Shown in pieces: positions 1-8,154 of a DNA stretch of 64,000 bases; position 1 is the first letter of the stretch, and every line of letters starts with the position of its first letter. The DNA lies in NCBI RefSeq assembly GCF_030269305.1, contig NZ_BSTC01000001.1:633467-697466 (forward strand), in the 5' to 3' direction. The position numbers and the translations under genes were made by a program. The notes under the pieces were generated by a model. The model was not told the DNA's origin. It was given only the letters and a program-made list of their open reading frames with translations, and searched no databases. This stretch comes from Kineosporia sp. NBRC 101731. Its GTDB lineage: Bacteria; Actinomycetota; Actinomycetes; Actinomycetales; Kineosporiaceae.

Positions 1-1
1 T

Positions 2-121
2 CTGCCGCACGTGGAGTACCCGACCCTGACCTCCGCCACGATCAGCCACTACCGCAGGCTGAAGGAACTGGGTCACAGCGACGGCGGTCCGCCCGTGGTC
101 ACCGGGCCCACCGCCACCTGA
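2..121 (+). CDS. C-terminal fragment of an unidentified protein (gene starts before the window)
   Basis: An open frame enters from the left edge and stops with TGA at 119-121, giving about 39 residues. The tail contains SHYRRLKELGHSDGG. Many NAD-binding 6-phosphogluconate/3-hydroxyisobutyrate dehydrogenase-like proteins end with a similar 'AGHGDED' tail, so that family is a guess only. The next gene follows 21 bp later on the same strand. Confidence 0.45.
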   Translation: MPHVEYPTLTSATISHYRRLKELGHSDGGPPVVTGPTAT

Positions 122-142
122 GAGAAAGCACGAGAGTCAACG

Positions 143-1039
143 GTGAACGCGCCAGCCATCCTGGTCGCCTTTCTTGATGCGATCGCCTTCGGTGCGTCGA
201 CCGCACTGATGCACCACAGCGCCTCCCGTGCCCCGGAAGGGCCGGGAGGCCTGCGGGGGCTGGCGCACCTGCTCCGGCATCTCGCCACCCAGCCGACATG
301 GCTCGCCGGTATCGCGGCCAGCCTCGGCGGTCTGGGGCTGCACGCCGTCGCCCTCAAGCTCGGGTCTCTCGCGGTGGTGCAGCCGATCGTCGTCACCGGG
401 TTGGTCTTCGCGTTCGTCTTCCGCGCGGTGCTCGACCGCCGGTGGCCGCAGCCCCGCATCATGATCTGGGTGGTCGTGGTGGCGGCCGGGATCGCGGTGT
501 TCCTGGTCGGTGCGCGCAGCAGTGAGAGCTCATCCGACGTCAGCACGAGGTCGGCGCTGATCTTCGTCGCCGTGGCCGGTTTCGCCGCGGCCTTCACCTG
601 GTGGCTGGCCACGAGAGTGCCCACCGCCCGGGCCGGGCTGCTCATGGGTATCGCCGGCGGCCTGATCTTCGGCCTGATCGCCTCGATGATCAAGATGGTC
701 ACGTCGTCGGCCGGCGTCTGGGAGGCTCTCACGACCTGGCCGATCTACGTGCTCGCGGGGCTCGGCGCCTCCGGGTTCCTCAGTAACCAGTACGCCTACA
801 ACCGGGCGCCCCTGTCGCACTCGCTACCGGTGCTCAACGTGGTGAACCCGGTCATCGCCGTCACCTTCGGCATTCTCGTCTTCAGCGAGTCACCCAGTTC
901 CGACCCGGCCCTGCTGAGCCTCGAGGTGGCCGGGCTGATCATGGTGCTGACCGGCGTGGCGTTCCTGGCCCGCGAGGGCGACGAGCACCCCACGTCGTTA
1001 CCGGACCTGCCCCGGGAAGCCCTCAGAACCCGTTCGTGA
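143..1039 (+). CDS. DMT-superfamily (EamA-like) membrane transporter
   Basis: A 298-residue protein made almost entirely of hydrophobic helices, about nine or ten segments, in the two-repeat arrangement of drug/metabolite transporters. The late segment NVVNPVIAVTFGILVFSE resembles the conserved second-half helix of EamA proteins. The start is GTG with a weak purine-rich stretch (gagag) upstream. The substrate cannot be inferred. It is convergent with the TetR gene: its TGA ends one base before that gene's stop codon. A small-molecule exporter or importer in the cytoplasmic membrane is the safest reading. Confidence 0.8.
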   Translation: MNAPAILVAFLDAIAFGASTALMHHSASRAPEGPGGLRGLAHLLRHLATQPTWLAGIAASLGGLGLHAVALKLGSLAVVQPIVVTGLVFAFVFRAVLDRRWPQPRIMIWVVVVAAGIAVFLVGARSSESSSDVSTRSALIFVAVAGFAAAFTWWLATRVPTARAGLLMGIAGGLIFGLIASMIKMVTSSAGVWEALTTWPIYVLAGLGASGFLSNQYAYNRAPLSHSLPVLNVVNPVIAVTFGILVFSESPSSDPALLSLEVAGLIMVLTGVAFLAREGDEHPTSLPDLPREALRTRS

Positions 1040-1624
1040 TCACGAGGGTTTTTGGTCCAGCCGGCCGGCCGCCTCGTGGAGTTCGTCCAGCGCGTCCCGG
1101 GCGAGAACGGCCAGATCGGTGGCGTACCCCGGTGAGCGCCACCGCACGAAGGCCTCACGCAGCGCTCGCGCGCCGAGGTCGGCGGCCAGGCCCGCCGTCG
1201 CGGCCGGCACTTCCCGCTCGAGCAGCGCCTGCTCGAGGGCCTCGGTCAGGCGGGCGTTCTTGAAGGCCGACCGCTCGCGCAGGTCTTCGTGGGAGGCGAC
1301 GACGGCGTGGAGGCGGGCGCTGGGCTCACGGCGCTCCGGCGGGAAGAACGCGGCCAGTTCGACGACGGCCGCGGCGACCGTCTCGTACGGGGTCGCCGAG
1401 GCCGGCGCGGCGGTGACGGCGTCGTGCAGCATCTTCACCTGTTCCTCCTGCCCGGCGAACAGCACCTCGCGCTTGTCGGGAAAGTGCCGGAAGAAGGTCA
1501 TTTTGGAGACCCCGACGCGGGCGGCGATCTGGGCGACCGTGGTGGCCTCGTAACCGTTCTCGGCGAACAGCTCGATCGCGGCGTCGATCAGCCGTAGACG
1601 CGTGTTCGGTTCCCAGCGAGCCAT
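1040..1624 (-). CDS. TetR/AcrR-family transcriptional regulator
   Basis: A 194-residue regulator with an N-terminal helix-turn-helix: the segment TTVAQIAARVGVSKMTFFRHF at residues 30-50 is the classic TetR recognition unit. The C-terminal ligand domain ends with a WRSPGYATDLAVLARDALDEL helix. I chose the ATG at 1624 (MARWEPN) because upstream codons would run through the operator. It is divergent from an NmrA/epimerase-like gene, and a 17-bp inverted repeat sits between them, so it very likely represses itself and that enzyme. The ligand is unknown. Confidence 0.9.
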   Translation of the reverse strand: MARWEPNTRLRLIDAAIELFAENGYEATTVAQIAARVGVSKMTFFRHFPDKREVLFAGQEEQVKMLHDAVTAAPASATPYETVAAAVVELAAFFPPERREPSARLHAVVASHEDLRERSAFKNARLTEALEQALLEREVPAATAGLAADLGARALREAFVRWRSPGYATDLAVLARDALDELHEAAGRLDQKPS

Positions 1625-1642
1625 GTGGGACAGCCTAGTGAG

Positions 1643-1688
1643 GTGACTGGGTAACGTCATGAGTGCTAGTTTGATGTTACTCAGTCAC
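1643..1688. promoter_or_regulatory. Probable TetR operator (long inverted repeat)
   Basis: The left arm GTGACTGGGTAACGTCA (1643-1659) and right arm TGATGTTACTCAGTCAC (1672-1688) match at 15 of 17 positions as inverted repeats around a 12-bp spacer. The element fills the gap between the divergent TetR gene (start 1624) and the epimerase gene (start 1704) and would cover both promoters. Confidence 0.8.
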
Positions 1689-1703
1689 ATCAAGGAGGAC
1701 GTC

Positions 1704-2582
1704 ATGCGTGTTTTCGTCACCGGAGCCAGCGGTCACATCGGTTCGACGCTCCTGCCGGAGCTCATCGGCGCCGGTCATGAGGTGGTGGGGCTGGCCCGGT
1801 CCGATGCCTCCGGGAAGAAGGTGCGCGAGCTGGGGGCCGAGGTGCGTCGTGGGTCGCTGGACGACCTGGACCTGCTGCGTGAGGCCGCGACCGAGGCCGA
1901 CGCGGTGATCCATCTGGCCTTCAGCAACGAGCTGATGATGAGCGGGGACTTCGCCGGGGCGGTGGCGAAAGACCTGACGCACGTGGGCGCCCTGGGTGAT
2001 GCGCTGGCCGGCACCGGCAAGGCGCTGTTCGGGATCGGCATGCAGCGCACGGCCGACGCGAAGGTCAACGCCACGATCGACGCCAACCCGCGCTCCCAGG
2101 TCACTCAGCTGATCGCAGACTATGCCCAGAAGGGCGTGCGATCAGTGACTTTCGCCATCCCACCGGTGACCCACAGCAATCTCGACCGCCACGGCTTCAT
2201 CCCGCTGATGATCAGCATCGCCCGCCGCACCGGGATCTCCGGTTACCCGGGCACGGGCGAGAACACCTGGCCGGCGGCGCACACCCGCGACGTCGCCACG
2301 CTGTACCGGCTCGCCCTGGAGAAGGCCCCGGCCGGCGCGCAGCTGTACGCGGCCACCGAGCAGGGCGTGCCGCTGAAGGAGATCGCCGAGGTGATCGGCC
2401 GGAAGCTGGGCATCCCGACGCAGAGCATCCCGGACGAGAAGGTCGACGAACACTTCGCCGGGTTCCCCTTCGTGCGCATCGATTTCAGCATGCCCAACGA
2501 CGAGACCCGGGAGCTGCTCGACTGGACGCCGTCGCACCCGGGCCTGCTGGCCGACCTCGAGGAAAGCCACTACTTCCACTGA
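1704..2582 (+). CDS. NAD-dependent epimerase/dehydratase-family (SDR) oxidoreductase
   Basis: An extended-type SDR of 292 residues. The N-terminus MRVFVTGASGHIGS carries the GxxGxxG dinucleotide-binding motif, and IHLAFSN follows strand 4. A canonical YxxxK is not obvious; an HSNLDRHG segment occupies that region. This resembles the NmrA/epimerase-like enzymes that commonly sit beside TetR regulators. The start at 1704 has a strong AAGGAGG site 7 bp upstream. It is divergent from the TetR gene and probably controlled by it. A palindromic repeat follows the stop codon. The substrate is unknown. Confidence 0.85.
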   Translation: MRVFVTGASGHIGSTLLPELIGAGHEVVGLARSDASGKKVRELGAEVRRGSLDDLDLLREAATEADAVIHLAFSNELMMSGDFAGAVAKDLTHVGALGDALAGTGKALFGIGMQRTADAKVNATIDANPRSQVTQLIADYAQKGVRSVTFAIPPVTHSNLDRHGFIPLMISIARRTGISGYPGTGENTWPAAHTRDVATLYRLALEKAPAGAQLYAATEQGVPLKEIAEVIGRKLGIPTQSIPDEKVDEHFAGFPFVRIDFSMPNDETRELLDWTPSHPGLLADLEESHYFH

Positions 2583-2590
2583 TTCCCTCC

Positions 2591-2699
2591 GTGATCATGC
2601 AAATCCCCCAGCCTTCGGCCGGAAGGTGCCCCACTCCCCGGAGTTCTAGAACTTTCAGATCCACAGTTCTAGAACTCCGGGGAGGTTTTGCATGATCAC
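2591..2699. repeat. Palindromic intergenic element, copy A (bidirectional terminator-like)
   Basis: Outer arms begin GTGATCATGCAAA and end TTTGCATGATCAC. An inner self-complementary AGTTCTAGAACT block occurs twice, with a CCTTCGGCCGGAAGG hairpin in the left half. It lies 8 bp after the epimerase stop codon and 16 bp after the FMN-reductase stop codon, between convergent genes. It is one of at least seven related elements in this window. Confidence 0.85.
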
Positions 2700-2715
2700 G
2701 GCAAGTTGTCGGGGG

Positions 2716-3336
2716 TCAGAGGCCTCGGGCCTTCATCATCTCGCCGAACGGGAGTACCTCAGCGAAAGGATCTTTTACAGAGGGCTTTCCAGCAGTGGAC
2801 GAGGAACTCGTCCTGGTCATCAGTGCCGTGAGCTGGCGGGCCGCCCGCCCGACCCGGCCGGACAGCTCGGTGCTGCCGGCCGACGCCCAGTCCTCGCTCG
2901 CCGCGTACACCGCGGTGGGCACGACGACCGCCTTCAGGTAGCTGAACAGCGGCCGCACAGCGTGTTCCAGGGCCAGTGAGTGGCGGGACGAACCACCGGT
3001 GGCCGCGATCAGCACCGGCTTCCCCTCGAGCGCTCCCAGCTCCAGCACGTCGAAGAAGGACTTGAACAGTCCGCTGTACGACGCGCTGAAGATCGGGGTC
3101 ACCGCGATCAGGGCGTCGGCCTCGGTGACCGCCTTGATCGCGGGAACCAGCTCGCCGGTGGGAAACCCGGTCAGCAGGTTGTTCGTGATGTCGTGCGCCA
3201 GGTCGCGCAGCTCGATCACGGTGAGCTCGACATCTGTCTCGGCCGCGACGGCCGCGCCGAGCTTGTCGGCCAGCAGCCGGGTGGACGACGGCTGGCTCAG
3301 ACCGGCGCTGATCACGACCACCGATGACTTACCCAT
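2716..3336 (-). CDS. NADPH-dependent FMN reductase, CE1759-like (partner of LLM monooxygenase)
   Basis: A flavodoxin-fold reductase of 206 residues. SAGLSQPSSTRLLADKL near the N-terminus is the phosphate-binding loop, and TPIFSASYSGLFKSFFD at residues 99-115 is the flavin loop of the MsuE/SsuE-like group. It starts 5 bp after the LLM-class monooxygenase gene, with a GGGGAG site overlapping the gap, so the two form one operon. The pair matches the CE1758/CE1759 LLM duo: the reductase supplies reduced FMN to the monooxygenase. The substrate is not evident. Confidence 0.85.
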   Translation of the reverse strand: MGKSSVVVISAGLSQPSSTRLLADKLGAAVAAETDVELTVIELRDLAHDITNNLLTGFPTGELVPAIKAVTEADALIAVTPIFSASYSGLFKSFFDVLELGALEGKPVLIAATGGSSRHSLALEHAVRPLFSYLKAVVVPTAVYAASEDWASAGSTELSGRVGRAARQLTALMTRTSSSSTAGKPSVKDPFAEVLPFGEMMKARGL

Positions 3337-3341
3337 GATTG

Positions 3342-4460
3342 TTACTCCCCGACCGACGCGACCGAGGCGAGCGACGCGTCCTCAATTTTGGCCTTCGAAG
3401 CCGCGAGAAGCGAAGCGTGCGTGGGTGCGTCGGGTGTACCCGGCGCCCGGCGCGCGGCGAACTCGGCCCGCAGCGTGGGCAGGATCTCGCCGAGCAGGTC
3501 GAGCTGCTCCAGCACGGTCTTCAGCGGCAGGCCGGCGTGGTCGATCAGGAACGACTGCCGCTGGTAGTCACCCACGTACTCGCGGAAACTCAGGGTGCGG
3601 TCGATGACTTCCTGCGGGCTGCCGACGGTCAGCGGAGTCTGCGAGCTGAAGTCCTCCAGCGAGGGCCCGTGTCCGTAGACCGGCGCGTTGTCGAAGTACG
3701 GCCGGAACTCCTTGACCGCGTCCTGCGACTTCTTGCGCATGAAGAACTGACCGCCCAGGCCGACGATCGCCTGCTCGGGCGTGCCGTGGCCGTAGTGCGC
3801 GAACCGCTGACGGTAGAACTGCACCATCCGCTGGGTGTGCTCCGGCGGCCAGAAGATGTGGTTGTGCAGGAATCCATCACCGTAGTAGGCGGCCTGCTCC
3901 GCGATCTCCGGGCTGCGGATCGAGCCGTGCCAGACGAACGGCGGGATGCCGTCGAGCGGGCGCGGCGTCGAGGTGAAGCCCTTGAGTGGGGTGCGGAACT
4001 TGCCCTCCCAGTCGACGACGTCCTCACGCCACAGGCGGCGCAGCAGCGCGTAGTTCTCCAGTGCCAGGTCGATGCCGTTGCGGATGTCCTGGCCGAACCA
4101 CGGGTACACCGGGCCGGTGTTGCCGCGGCCCATCACCAGGTCGACGCGGCCGTCTGCGAGCTGCTGCAGCATCGCGTAGTCCTCGGCGATCTTCACCGGG
4201 TCGTTCGTGGTGATCAGCGTGGTCGAGGTCGAGAGAATGATCTTCTCGGTGGTCGCCGCGATGAAGCCGAGCATGGTCGTGGGTGACGACGGCACGAACG
4301 GCGGGTTGTGGTGCTCGCCCGTCGCGAAGACATCCAGGCCCACCTCTTCGGCCTTCTGGGCGATACGAACCATCGCCTTGATCCGCTCGCGTTCGCTCGG
4401 CTCGTGACCCGTGGTGGGGTCCGGCGTCACGTCGCCGACCGAGAAAATTCCGAACTGCAT
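3342..4460 (-). CDS. LLM-class flavin-dependent monooxygenase, CE1758-like
   Basis: A luciferase-like TIM-barrel enzyme of 372 residues. It begins MQFGIFSVGDVTPDP and carries VFATGEHHNPPFVPSSP and RGNTGPVYPWFGQD, typical of the CE1758 group. I chose the ATG at 4460, which has a GGGAG site, over an upstream in-frame ATG because the protein family starts there. It is the first gene of a two-gene operon with its FMN reductase. The likely role is FMNH2- and O2-dependent oxidation of a small molecule in the cytoplasm. The divergent upstream gap of about 276 bp should hold its promoter. Confidence 0.88.
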   Translation of the reverse strand: MQFGIFSVGDVTPDPTTGHEPSERERIKAMVRIAQKAEEVGLDVFATGEHHNPPFVPSSPTTMLGFIAATTEKIILSTSTTLITTNDPVKIAEDYAMLQQLADGRVDLVMGRGNTGPVYPWFGQDIRNGIDLALENYALLRRLWREDVVDWEGKFRTPLKGFTSTPRPLDGIPPFVWHGSIRSPEIAEQAAYYGDGFLHNHIFWPPEHTQRMVQFYRQRFAHYGHGTPEQAIVGLGGQFFMRKKSQDAVKEFRPYFDNAPVYGHGPSLEDFSSQTPLTVGSPQEVIDRTLSFREYVGDYQRQSFLIDHAGLPLKTVLEQLDLLGEILPTLRAEFAARRAPGTPDAPTHASLLAASKAKIEDASLASVASVGE

Positions 4461-4736
4461 CACGAACTCCCTGCTCAGGCTGGCTGTCACCGCTATCGGT
4501 GACATCCTCTCCAATAGATCGTTGCCTGAGCAACTACTTGGTGGTCCCCGTCATTCCCGCGACCCGCCCGGCGCAGGGCGGGCGCGTCGCGACGGGTCTG
4601 TGTAGCGTTCCTCGCCGTGCCCGGGGTCGGTCCGCACAACCGGTCCTCCCCCGGCGCACCGGAACGGATGGACATCCAGATGGTGAACAGGAACCGAGTG
4701 CGGAACTCCGATCAAGACACCAGTAGTTATCCAGAT

Positions 4737-5369
4737 ATGAACGAGTCACGTACGGCCAGTCCTTCGCGTGCCTGGACCGTTCGTCGTGCACGCCTCGTCG
4801 ACATCCCCGCGGTGTCCCGCATGCTGCGGGCGCCGTCCCTGGCCGACTGGCCGCTCCCCGGCGGCGTCTCCGACGACGACATCACCTCGGCCACCCGGCT
4901 GATGCTCACCCACGTCGGGCTGGAGCACGGTGAGTTCTGGGTCGCCGATGAGGACGGGCAGGTCAGGGCCGCGGTGGTGCTCCTGCCACCGATGGTGCCC
5001 ACGGGTGCCGGCGACCTTGAGGGCGCCCTGAAACTGGGGCTCGGGCTGGCGCCCGGCCTGCACGACCGAACCGATGTGGCCGAACTCGCCGAACTGGCGG
5101 GCGCCCCGGTGATGCACTGGCTGCTGATGCCGCTGCACGCCCCGGGCGATGACGAGGTGCTCGCCGAGCTGCTCGAGGCCGCACTGCCCGCGGTGGACGT
5201 GACCGGTATGCCGGTCATGTGTCTGGAGCAGGTCGCTCCCGCCGCCCCGATCCGGGAGGCGGGGTTCGCGCCGCTGGTCGTGCCGCTCGACGTCGCGGTC
5301 ACGGCGTCACTGCGCCCGGGCATCCAGGCGCCCGACGACGCGGGATCGTTGTTCGCCGACGTTCGGTAG
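4737..5369 (+). CDS. Uncharacterised protein, possibly GNAT-like acetyltransferase fold
   Basis: About 210 residues if translation starts at MNESRTASPS (ATG 4737); in-frame ATGs at 4668 and 4680 are alternatives. The order WTVRRARLVDIPAVSRML, then FWVADEDGQVRAAVVLLPP, then HWLLMPLHAP and IREAGFAPL resembles the strand-helix order of GNAT proteins. The acetyl-CoA loop (QxxGxG/A) is degenerate, so catalysis is uncertain. A strong hairpin terminator and palindromic repeat copy B follow. No specific function is assigned. Confidence 0.6.
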   Translation: MNESRTASPSRAWTVRRARLVDIPAVSRMLRAPSLADWPLPGGVSDDDITSATRLMLTHVGLEHGEFWVADEDGQVRAAVVLLPPMVPTGAGDLEGALKLGLGLAPGLHDRTDVAELAELAGAPVMHWLLMPLHAPGDDEVLAELLEAALPAVDVTGMPVMCLEQVAPAAPIREAGFAPLVVPLDVAVTASLRPGIQAPDDAGSLFADVR

Positions 5370-5378
5370 TCAGCCGGT

Positions 5379-5423
5379 GCGGTGCCCTCGTCGTCCTCGC
5401 ATGGAGGACGACGAGGGCACCGC
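5379..5423 (+). terminator. Strong hairpin terminator
   Basis: A perfect 20-bp stem starting GCGGTGCCCTC with a GCATG loop begins 9 bp after the stop of the preceding gene. There is no T-tract, which is common in high-GC actinobacteria. Confidence 0.75.
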
Positions 5424-5468
5424 GCGTTGGCGGCGCCGGTTGGGTGGGGTGGCCCACCTCTTTTGTTC

Positions 5469-5578
5469 GTGATCATGCAAATCCCCCAGCCTTCGGCCGG
5501 GAGGTGCCCCCACTCCCCAGTGTTATAGAACTCTTATGTCCACAGTTCTATAACTCCGGGGAGGTTTTGCATGATCAC
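5469..5578. repeat. Palindromic intergenic element, copy B
   Basis: It has the same outer arms as copy A (GTGATCATGCAAA / TTTGCATGATCAC). The inner stem here is GTTATAGAAC paired with GTTCTATAAC, whereas other copies have TTCTAGAA. Both sides changed together, so base pairing is kept. It lies 30 bp from the stop of the SDR gene on the minus strand. Confidence 0.85.
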
Positions 5579-5608
5579 GGAGGCTTGTTGGTTGGTTGGT
5601 TGGTGGGG

Positions 5609-6367
5609 TCAGCGCGGGGGCATGCGGATCGCGCCGTCCATGCGCACGGTCTCACCGTTGATGTAGTCGTGGTCGATGAGCATGAGGGCGAGCTTGGCGT
5701 ACTCGTCGGGGCGGGCCAGGCGCTGGGGGAAGGGGACGGCGGCGGCGAGGCCGGCCAGGTACTCCTGCGTGACCCCGGCCAGCATCGGTGTCTCCACCGT
5801 GCCGGGGGCGATGGTGTTGACCCGGATGCCGTACTGGGCCAGGTCACGGGCCGCCGGCAGGCACAGCCCCACCACGCCACCCTTGGACGACGCGTAGGCC
5901 GCCTGCCCGACCTGCCCCTCGAACGCGGCCACCGACGCGGTGTTGATGATGACGCCCCGCTGCCCGTTCTCGTCCGCCGCGGTCTCGGCGATCCGCTCGG
6001 CGGCATAGGTGAGCACGGTGAACGTGCCGATCAGGTTGATCTGGACGACCTTGGCGTAGAGGGCGATGTCGTGGCGGCCCTTCTTGCCGAGAATTCTTGC
6101 CGCTGTACCGATCCCGGCGCAGTTCACCACGCTGCGCAGAGGAGATCCACCCGAGGACGCCTCGGTCACGGCGGTCTCCACCGAGTCCGGATCGGTCACG
6201 TCCACACCCAGGTAGGTGACGCCGTCGATCGGCTCGGCCTTCTCGATACCGGCGGGCAGGTCGAACCCGTACACCCGGGCCCCACCGGCCGCCAGCGCCG
6301 TCGCCGTGGCCCGGCCCAGGCCGGAGGCCGCGCCGGTGACGATCGCCGCGGTGTTCGAGATCTGCAT
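5609..6367 (-). CDS. Short-chain dehydrogenase, 3-hydroxyacyl-CoA dehydrogenase (HSD10)-like
   Basis: A classical SDR of 252 residues. TGAASGLGRATA at residues 11-22 is the cofactor loop, NCAGIG follows, and YASSKGG supplies the catalytic Tyr and Lys. The FPQRLARPDEYAKLALML tail resembles type-2 3-hydroxyacyl-CoA dehydrogenases. Its ATG overlaps the TGA of the upstream acyl-CoA dehydrogenase gene by one base, so the two are translationally coupled. Together they suggest consecutive beta-oxidation-type steps on an acyl-CoA, possibly from branched-chain amino acid or fatty acid breakdown. Confidence 0.88.
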   Translation of the reverse strand: MQISNTAAIVTGAASGLGRATATALAAGGARVYGFDLPAGIEKAEPIDGVTYLGVDVTDPDSVETAVTEASSGGSPLRSVVNCAGIGTAARILGKKGRHDIALYAKVVQINLIGTFTVLTYAAERIAETAADENGQRGVIINTASVAAFEGQVGQAAYASSKGGVVGLCLPAARDLAQYGIRVNTIAPGTVETPMLAGVTQEYLAGLAAAVPFPQRLARPDEYAKLALMLIDHDYINGETVRMDGAIRMPPR

Positions 6368-7542
6368 CAGGATCCTTCCGCTGTCCGGATAATGCCTTTC
6401 GTGTCCTTGGCGAGGGACCGGCCGATCACCATCCGCTGGATCTGGTTGGTGCCCTCGAAGATCTGCATCACCTTCGCCTCGCGCATGTAGCGCTCCAGCG
6501 GGAAATCGCGGGTGTAGCCGACCCCGCCGAGCACCTGCACGGCGTCGGTGGTCACGCGCATCGCGTTGTCGGTGGCGACCAGTTTGGCGATCGAGGCCTG
6601 GCGGGTGAAGGGCAGGCCGAGGTCGCGCCGGCGGGCCGCGGACAGGTAGGCCGCCCGTGAGACCTCGACGGCCGCAGCCATGTCGGCCAGGAGGAAGCTC
6701 AGACCCTGGTGGTCGATGATGGCTCGCCCGAAGCTCTCACGCTCTCGCGCGTAGGCCACGGCGGCGTCGAGTGCGGCCTGGGCCAGGCCGGTGGCGACGG
6801 CCGCGATGCCGAGACGGCCCGAGTCCAGGCCTTTCAGGGCGATTTTCAGGCCCTCGCCCTCGGGCCCGATGCGGTTTTCGACCGCTACCCGAACGTCGGT
6901 GAGCCGGATCGCGGTGGTGTGCGAGGCGGTGAGGCCCATCTTGCGCTCAGGCGGATCTGCGGCCAGGCCGGGTGTTTGCGCGGGCACGAGGAAGCACGAG
7001 ATGCCGTCGCGACCGTCGCCGGTGCGGGCCATGACCTTGTAGAAGTCGGCCTGCCCGCCGTGGGTGGTCCAGGCCTTGACCCCATTGAGCACGTACTCGT
7101 CGTTCTTCAGCACGGCCCGGGTGCGCATCGCGGCCGGGTCGGAACCGGCGTGGGGCTCGGAAAGGCAGTAGGCACCGAGCTGTTCGCCGCCGAGCAGGCC
7201 GGGTAGCCAGCGTTCGCGTTGCTCCGGGCTACCGAACTCGGCCGGGCCGAAGCAGGACAGGGCGTGCACGCTGACGCCGACCCCGACGCTGGCCCAGACC
7301 GTTGCGATCTCTTCCAGCACCTGGAGGTAGACCTCGTAGGGCTGGTCGCCGCCGCCGTACTCGCCCGGATAGGGCAGGCTCAGCAGTCCGGCCCGCCCGA
7401 GCAGGCGAAAGGTGTCGCGGGGGAAGATCTCGTCGGCCTCGTGCCGGTTGACCTGGGGTGCGAGCTCACGGTGCGCGAGTTGCCGGGTCAGCGCGATGAG
7501 GTCGGCCGCCTCGGCGGTCGGCATGACACGGTCGGCGGGCAA
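6367..7542 (-). CDS. Acyl-CoA dehydrogenase
   Basis: A 391-residue flavoenzyme with complete acyl-CoA dehydrogenase architecture. CLSEPHAGSDPAAMRT is the FAD/substrate loop, AWTTHGGQADFY follows, and the C-terminal signature runs VLGGVGYTRDFPLERYMR to IFEGTNQIQR. The Glu of FEGT is the usual catalytic base position. It removes the alpha and beta hydrogens of an acyl-CoA and passes electrons to ETF. It is the first gene of an operon with the HSD10-like dehydrogenase. Starts at 7542 or 7524 are both possible. Confidence 0.92.
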   Translation of the reverse strand: MPADRVMPTAEAADLIALTRQLAHRELAPQVNRHEADEIFPRDTFRLLGRAGLLSLPYPGEYGGGDQPYEVYLQVLEEIATVWASVGVGVSVHALSCFGPAEFGSPEQRERWLPGLLGGEQLGAYCLSEPHAGSDPAAMRTRAVLKNDEYVLNGVKAWTTHGGQADFYKVMARTGDGRDGISCFLVPAQTPGLAADPPERKMGLTASHTTAIRLTDVRVAVENRIGPEGEGLKIALKGLDSGRLGIAAVATGLAQAALDAAVAYARERESFGRAIIDHQGLSFLLADMAAAVEVSRAAYLSAARRRDLGLPFTRQASIAKLVATDNAMRVTTDAVQVLGGVGYTRDFPLERYMREAKVMQIFEGTNQIQRMVIGRSLAKDTKGIIRTAEGS

Positions 7543-7548
7543 GCGTCC

Positions 7549-7593
7549 CTCCTCACTGAGCGGCGGAGTTCAGTATGCCGCTTCAGTGAGGAG
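7549..7593. promoter_or_regulatory. Inverted repeat upstream of the acyl-CoA dehydrogenase operon
   Basis: Arms CTCCTCACTGAGCGGC (7549-7564) and GCCGCTTCAGTGAGGAG (7577-7593) are complementary apart from one bulged base. The element ends 7 bp before the dehydrogenase start and 33 bp after the DUF1272 stop. It is either an operator for the operon or the terminator of the upstream gene. Confidence 0.5.
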
Positions 7594-7626
7594 TTTGTTA
7601 CTGCCTGAGCATGGCGAGATCGCGCG

Positions 7627-7872
7627 TCAGCCGACCTTCTGGAGCTCCGCGTTGTGGACCCGCTGGGTCGACGCCGGGAACTCGGCCAGCTTCGCCGGGG
7701 ACCGCAGCGGACGGGAGACCAGGTTTCCCGTGTCGTTCGGGCACGCATTGTCAGCAAAGGAGGCTGCGCAGTCGGTGCACCAGGTGCACTCGAACGAGCA
7801 GATCCAGACATCGGGGGAATCCGCCGGGAGGTCCACGTCACAGGATTCGCAGTTGGGTCTGAGCTCAAGCAT
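7627..7872 (-). CDS. DUF1272 small zinc-ribbon protein
   Basis: An 81-residue cysteine-rich protein beginning MLELRPNCESCDVDLP. CESC, the CSFECTWCTDC cluster and NACPND give a multi-Cys metal-binding pattern. Length and start match the DUF1272 family, which has no settled function. It is transcribed alone, between the acyl-CoA dehydrogenase operon and a DJ-1/PfpI gene. One late Cys of the second metal pair looks replaced (ACPND in place of CPNC), so only one site may bind metal tightly. Confidence 0.85.
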   Translation of the reverse strand: MLELRPNCESCDVDLPADSPDVWICSFECTWCTDCAASFADNACPNDTGNLVSRPLRSPAKLAEFPASTQRVHNAELQKVG

Positions 7873-8098
7873 GATCGGACGCTAACACGCTCCGATACAG
7901 CGATTTTCGGCCGCGACGACCCTCTCTTTACGTAGTCTCATGATCACTGGGCCGTTCTGCGCGAAACGGGTCAGAACGATGCGGTGAGGCCACGCATCGT
8001 GCAGGCGGTGCGGCGGACCGTCGCAGCCGGAACGGAAAGATTTCTGAAGTTACTGAAAGTAGTTTCGGCTTCAGAGGGTGAGCAGATTCCGATATGTC

Positions 8099-8140
8099 GT
8101 GATCATGCAGAACCTCCCCGGGGAGGTTCTGCATGATCAC
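8099..8140. repeat. Palindromic intergenic element, copy C (perfect 21-bp stem)
   Basis: The shortest family member: two exact 21-nt arms beginning GTGATCATGCAGAACC with no loop insert. It lies 14 bp after the stop of the DJ-1/PfpI gene. The stem has GCAGAACC/GGTTCTGC where other copies have GCAAAACC/GGTTTTGC, a paired change that keeps the stem. Confidence 0.9.
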
Positions 8141-8154
8141 GACCACGAGGGGGA

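Noticed and set aside
5219-6490. 423-residue plus-strand open frame
   Set aside because: Antisense shadow of the HSD10-like SDR; it also runs through repeat copy B.
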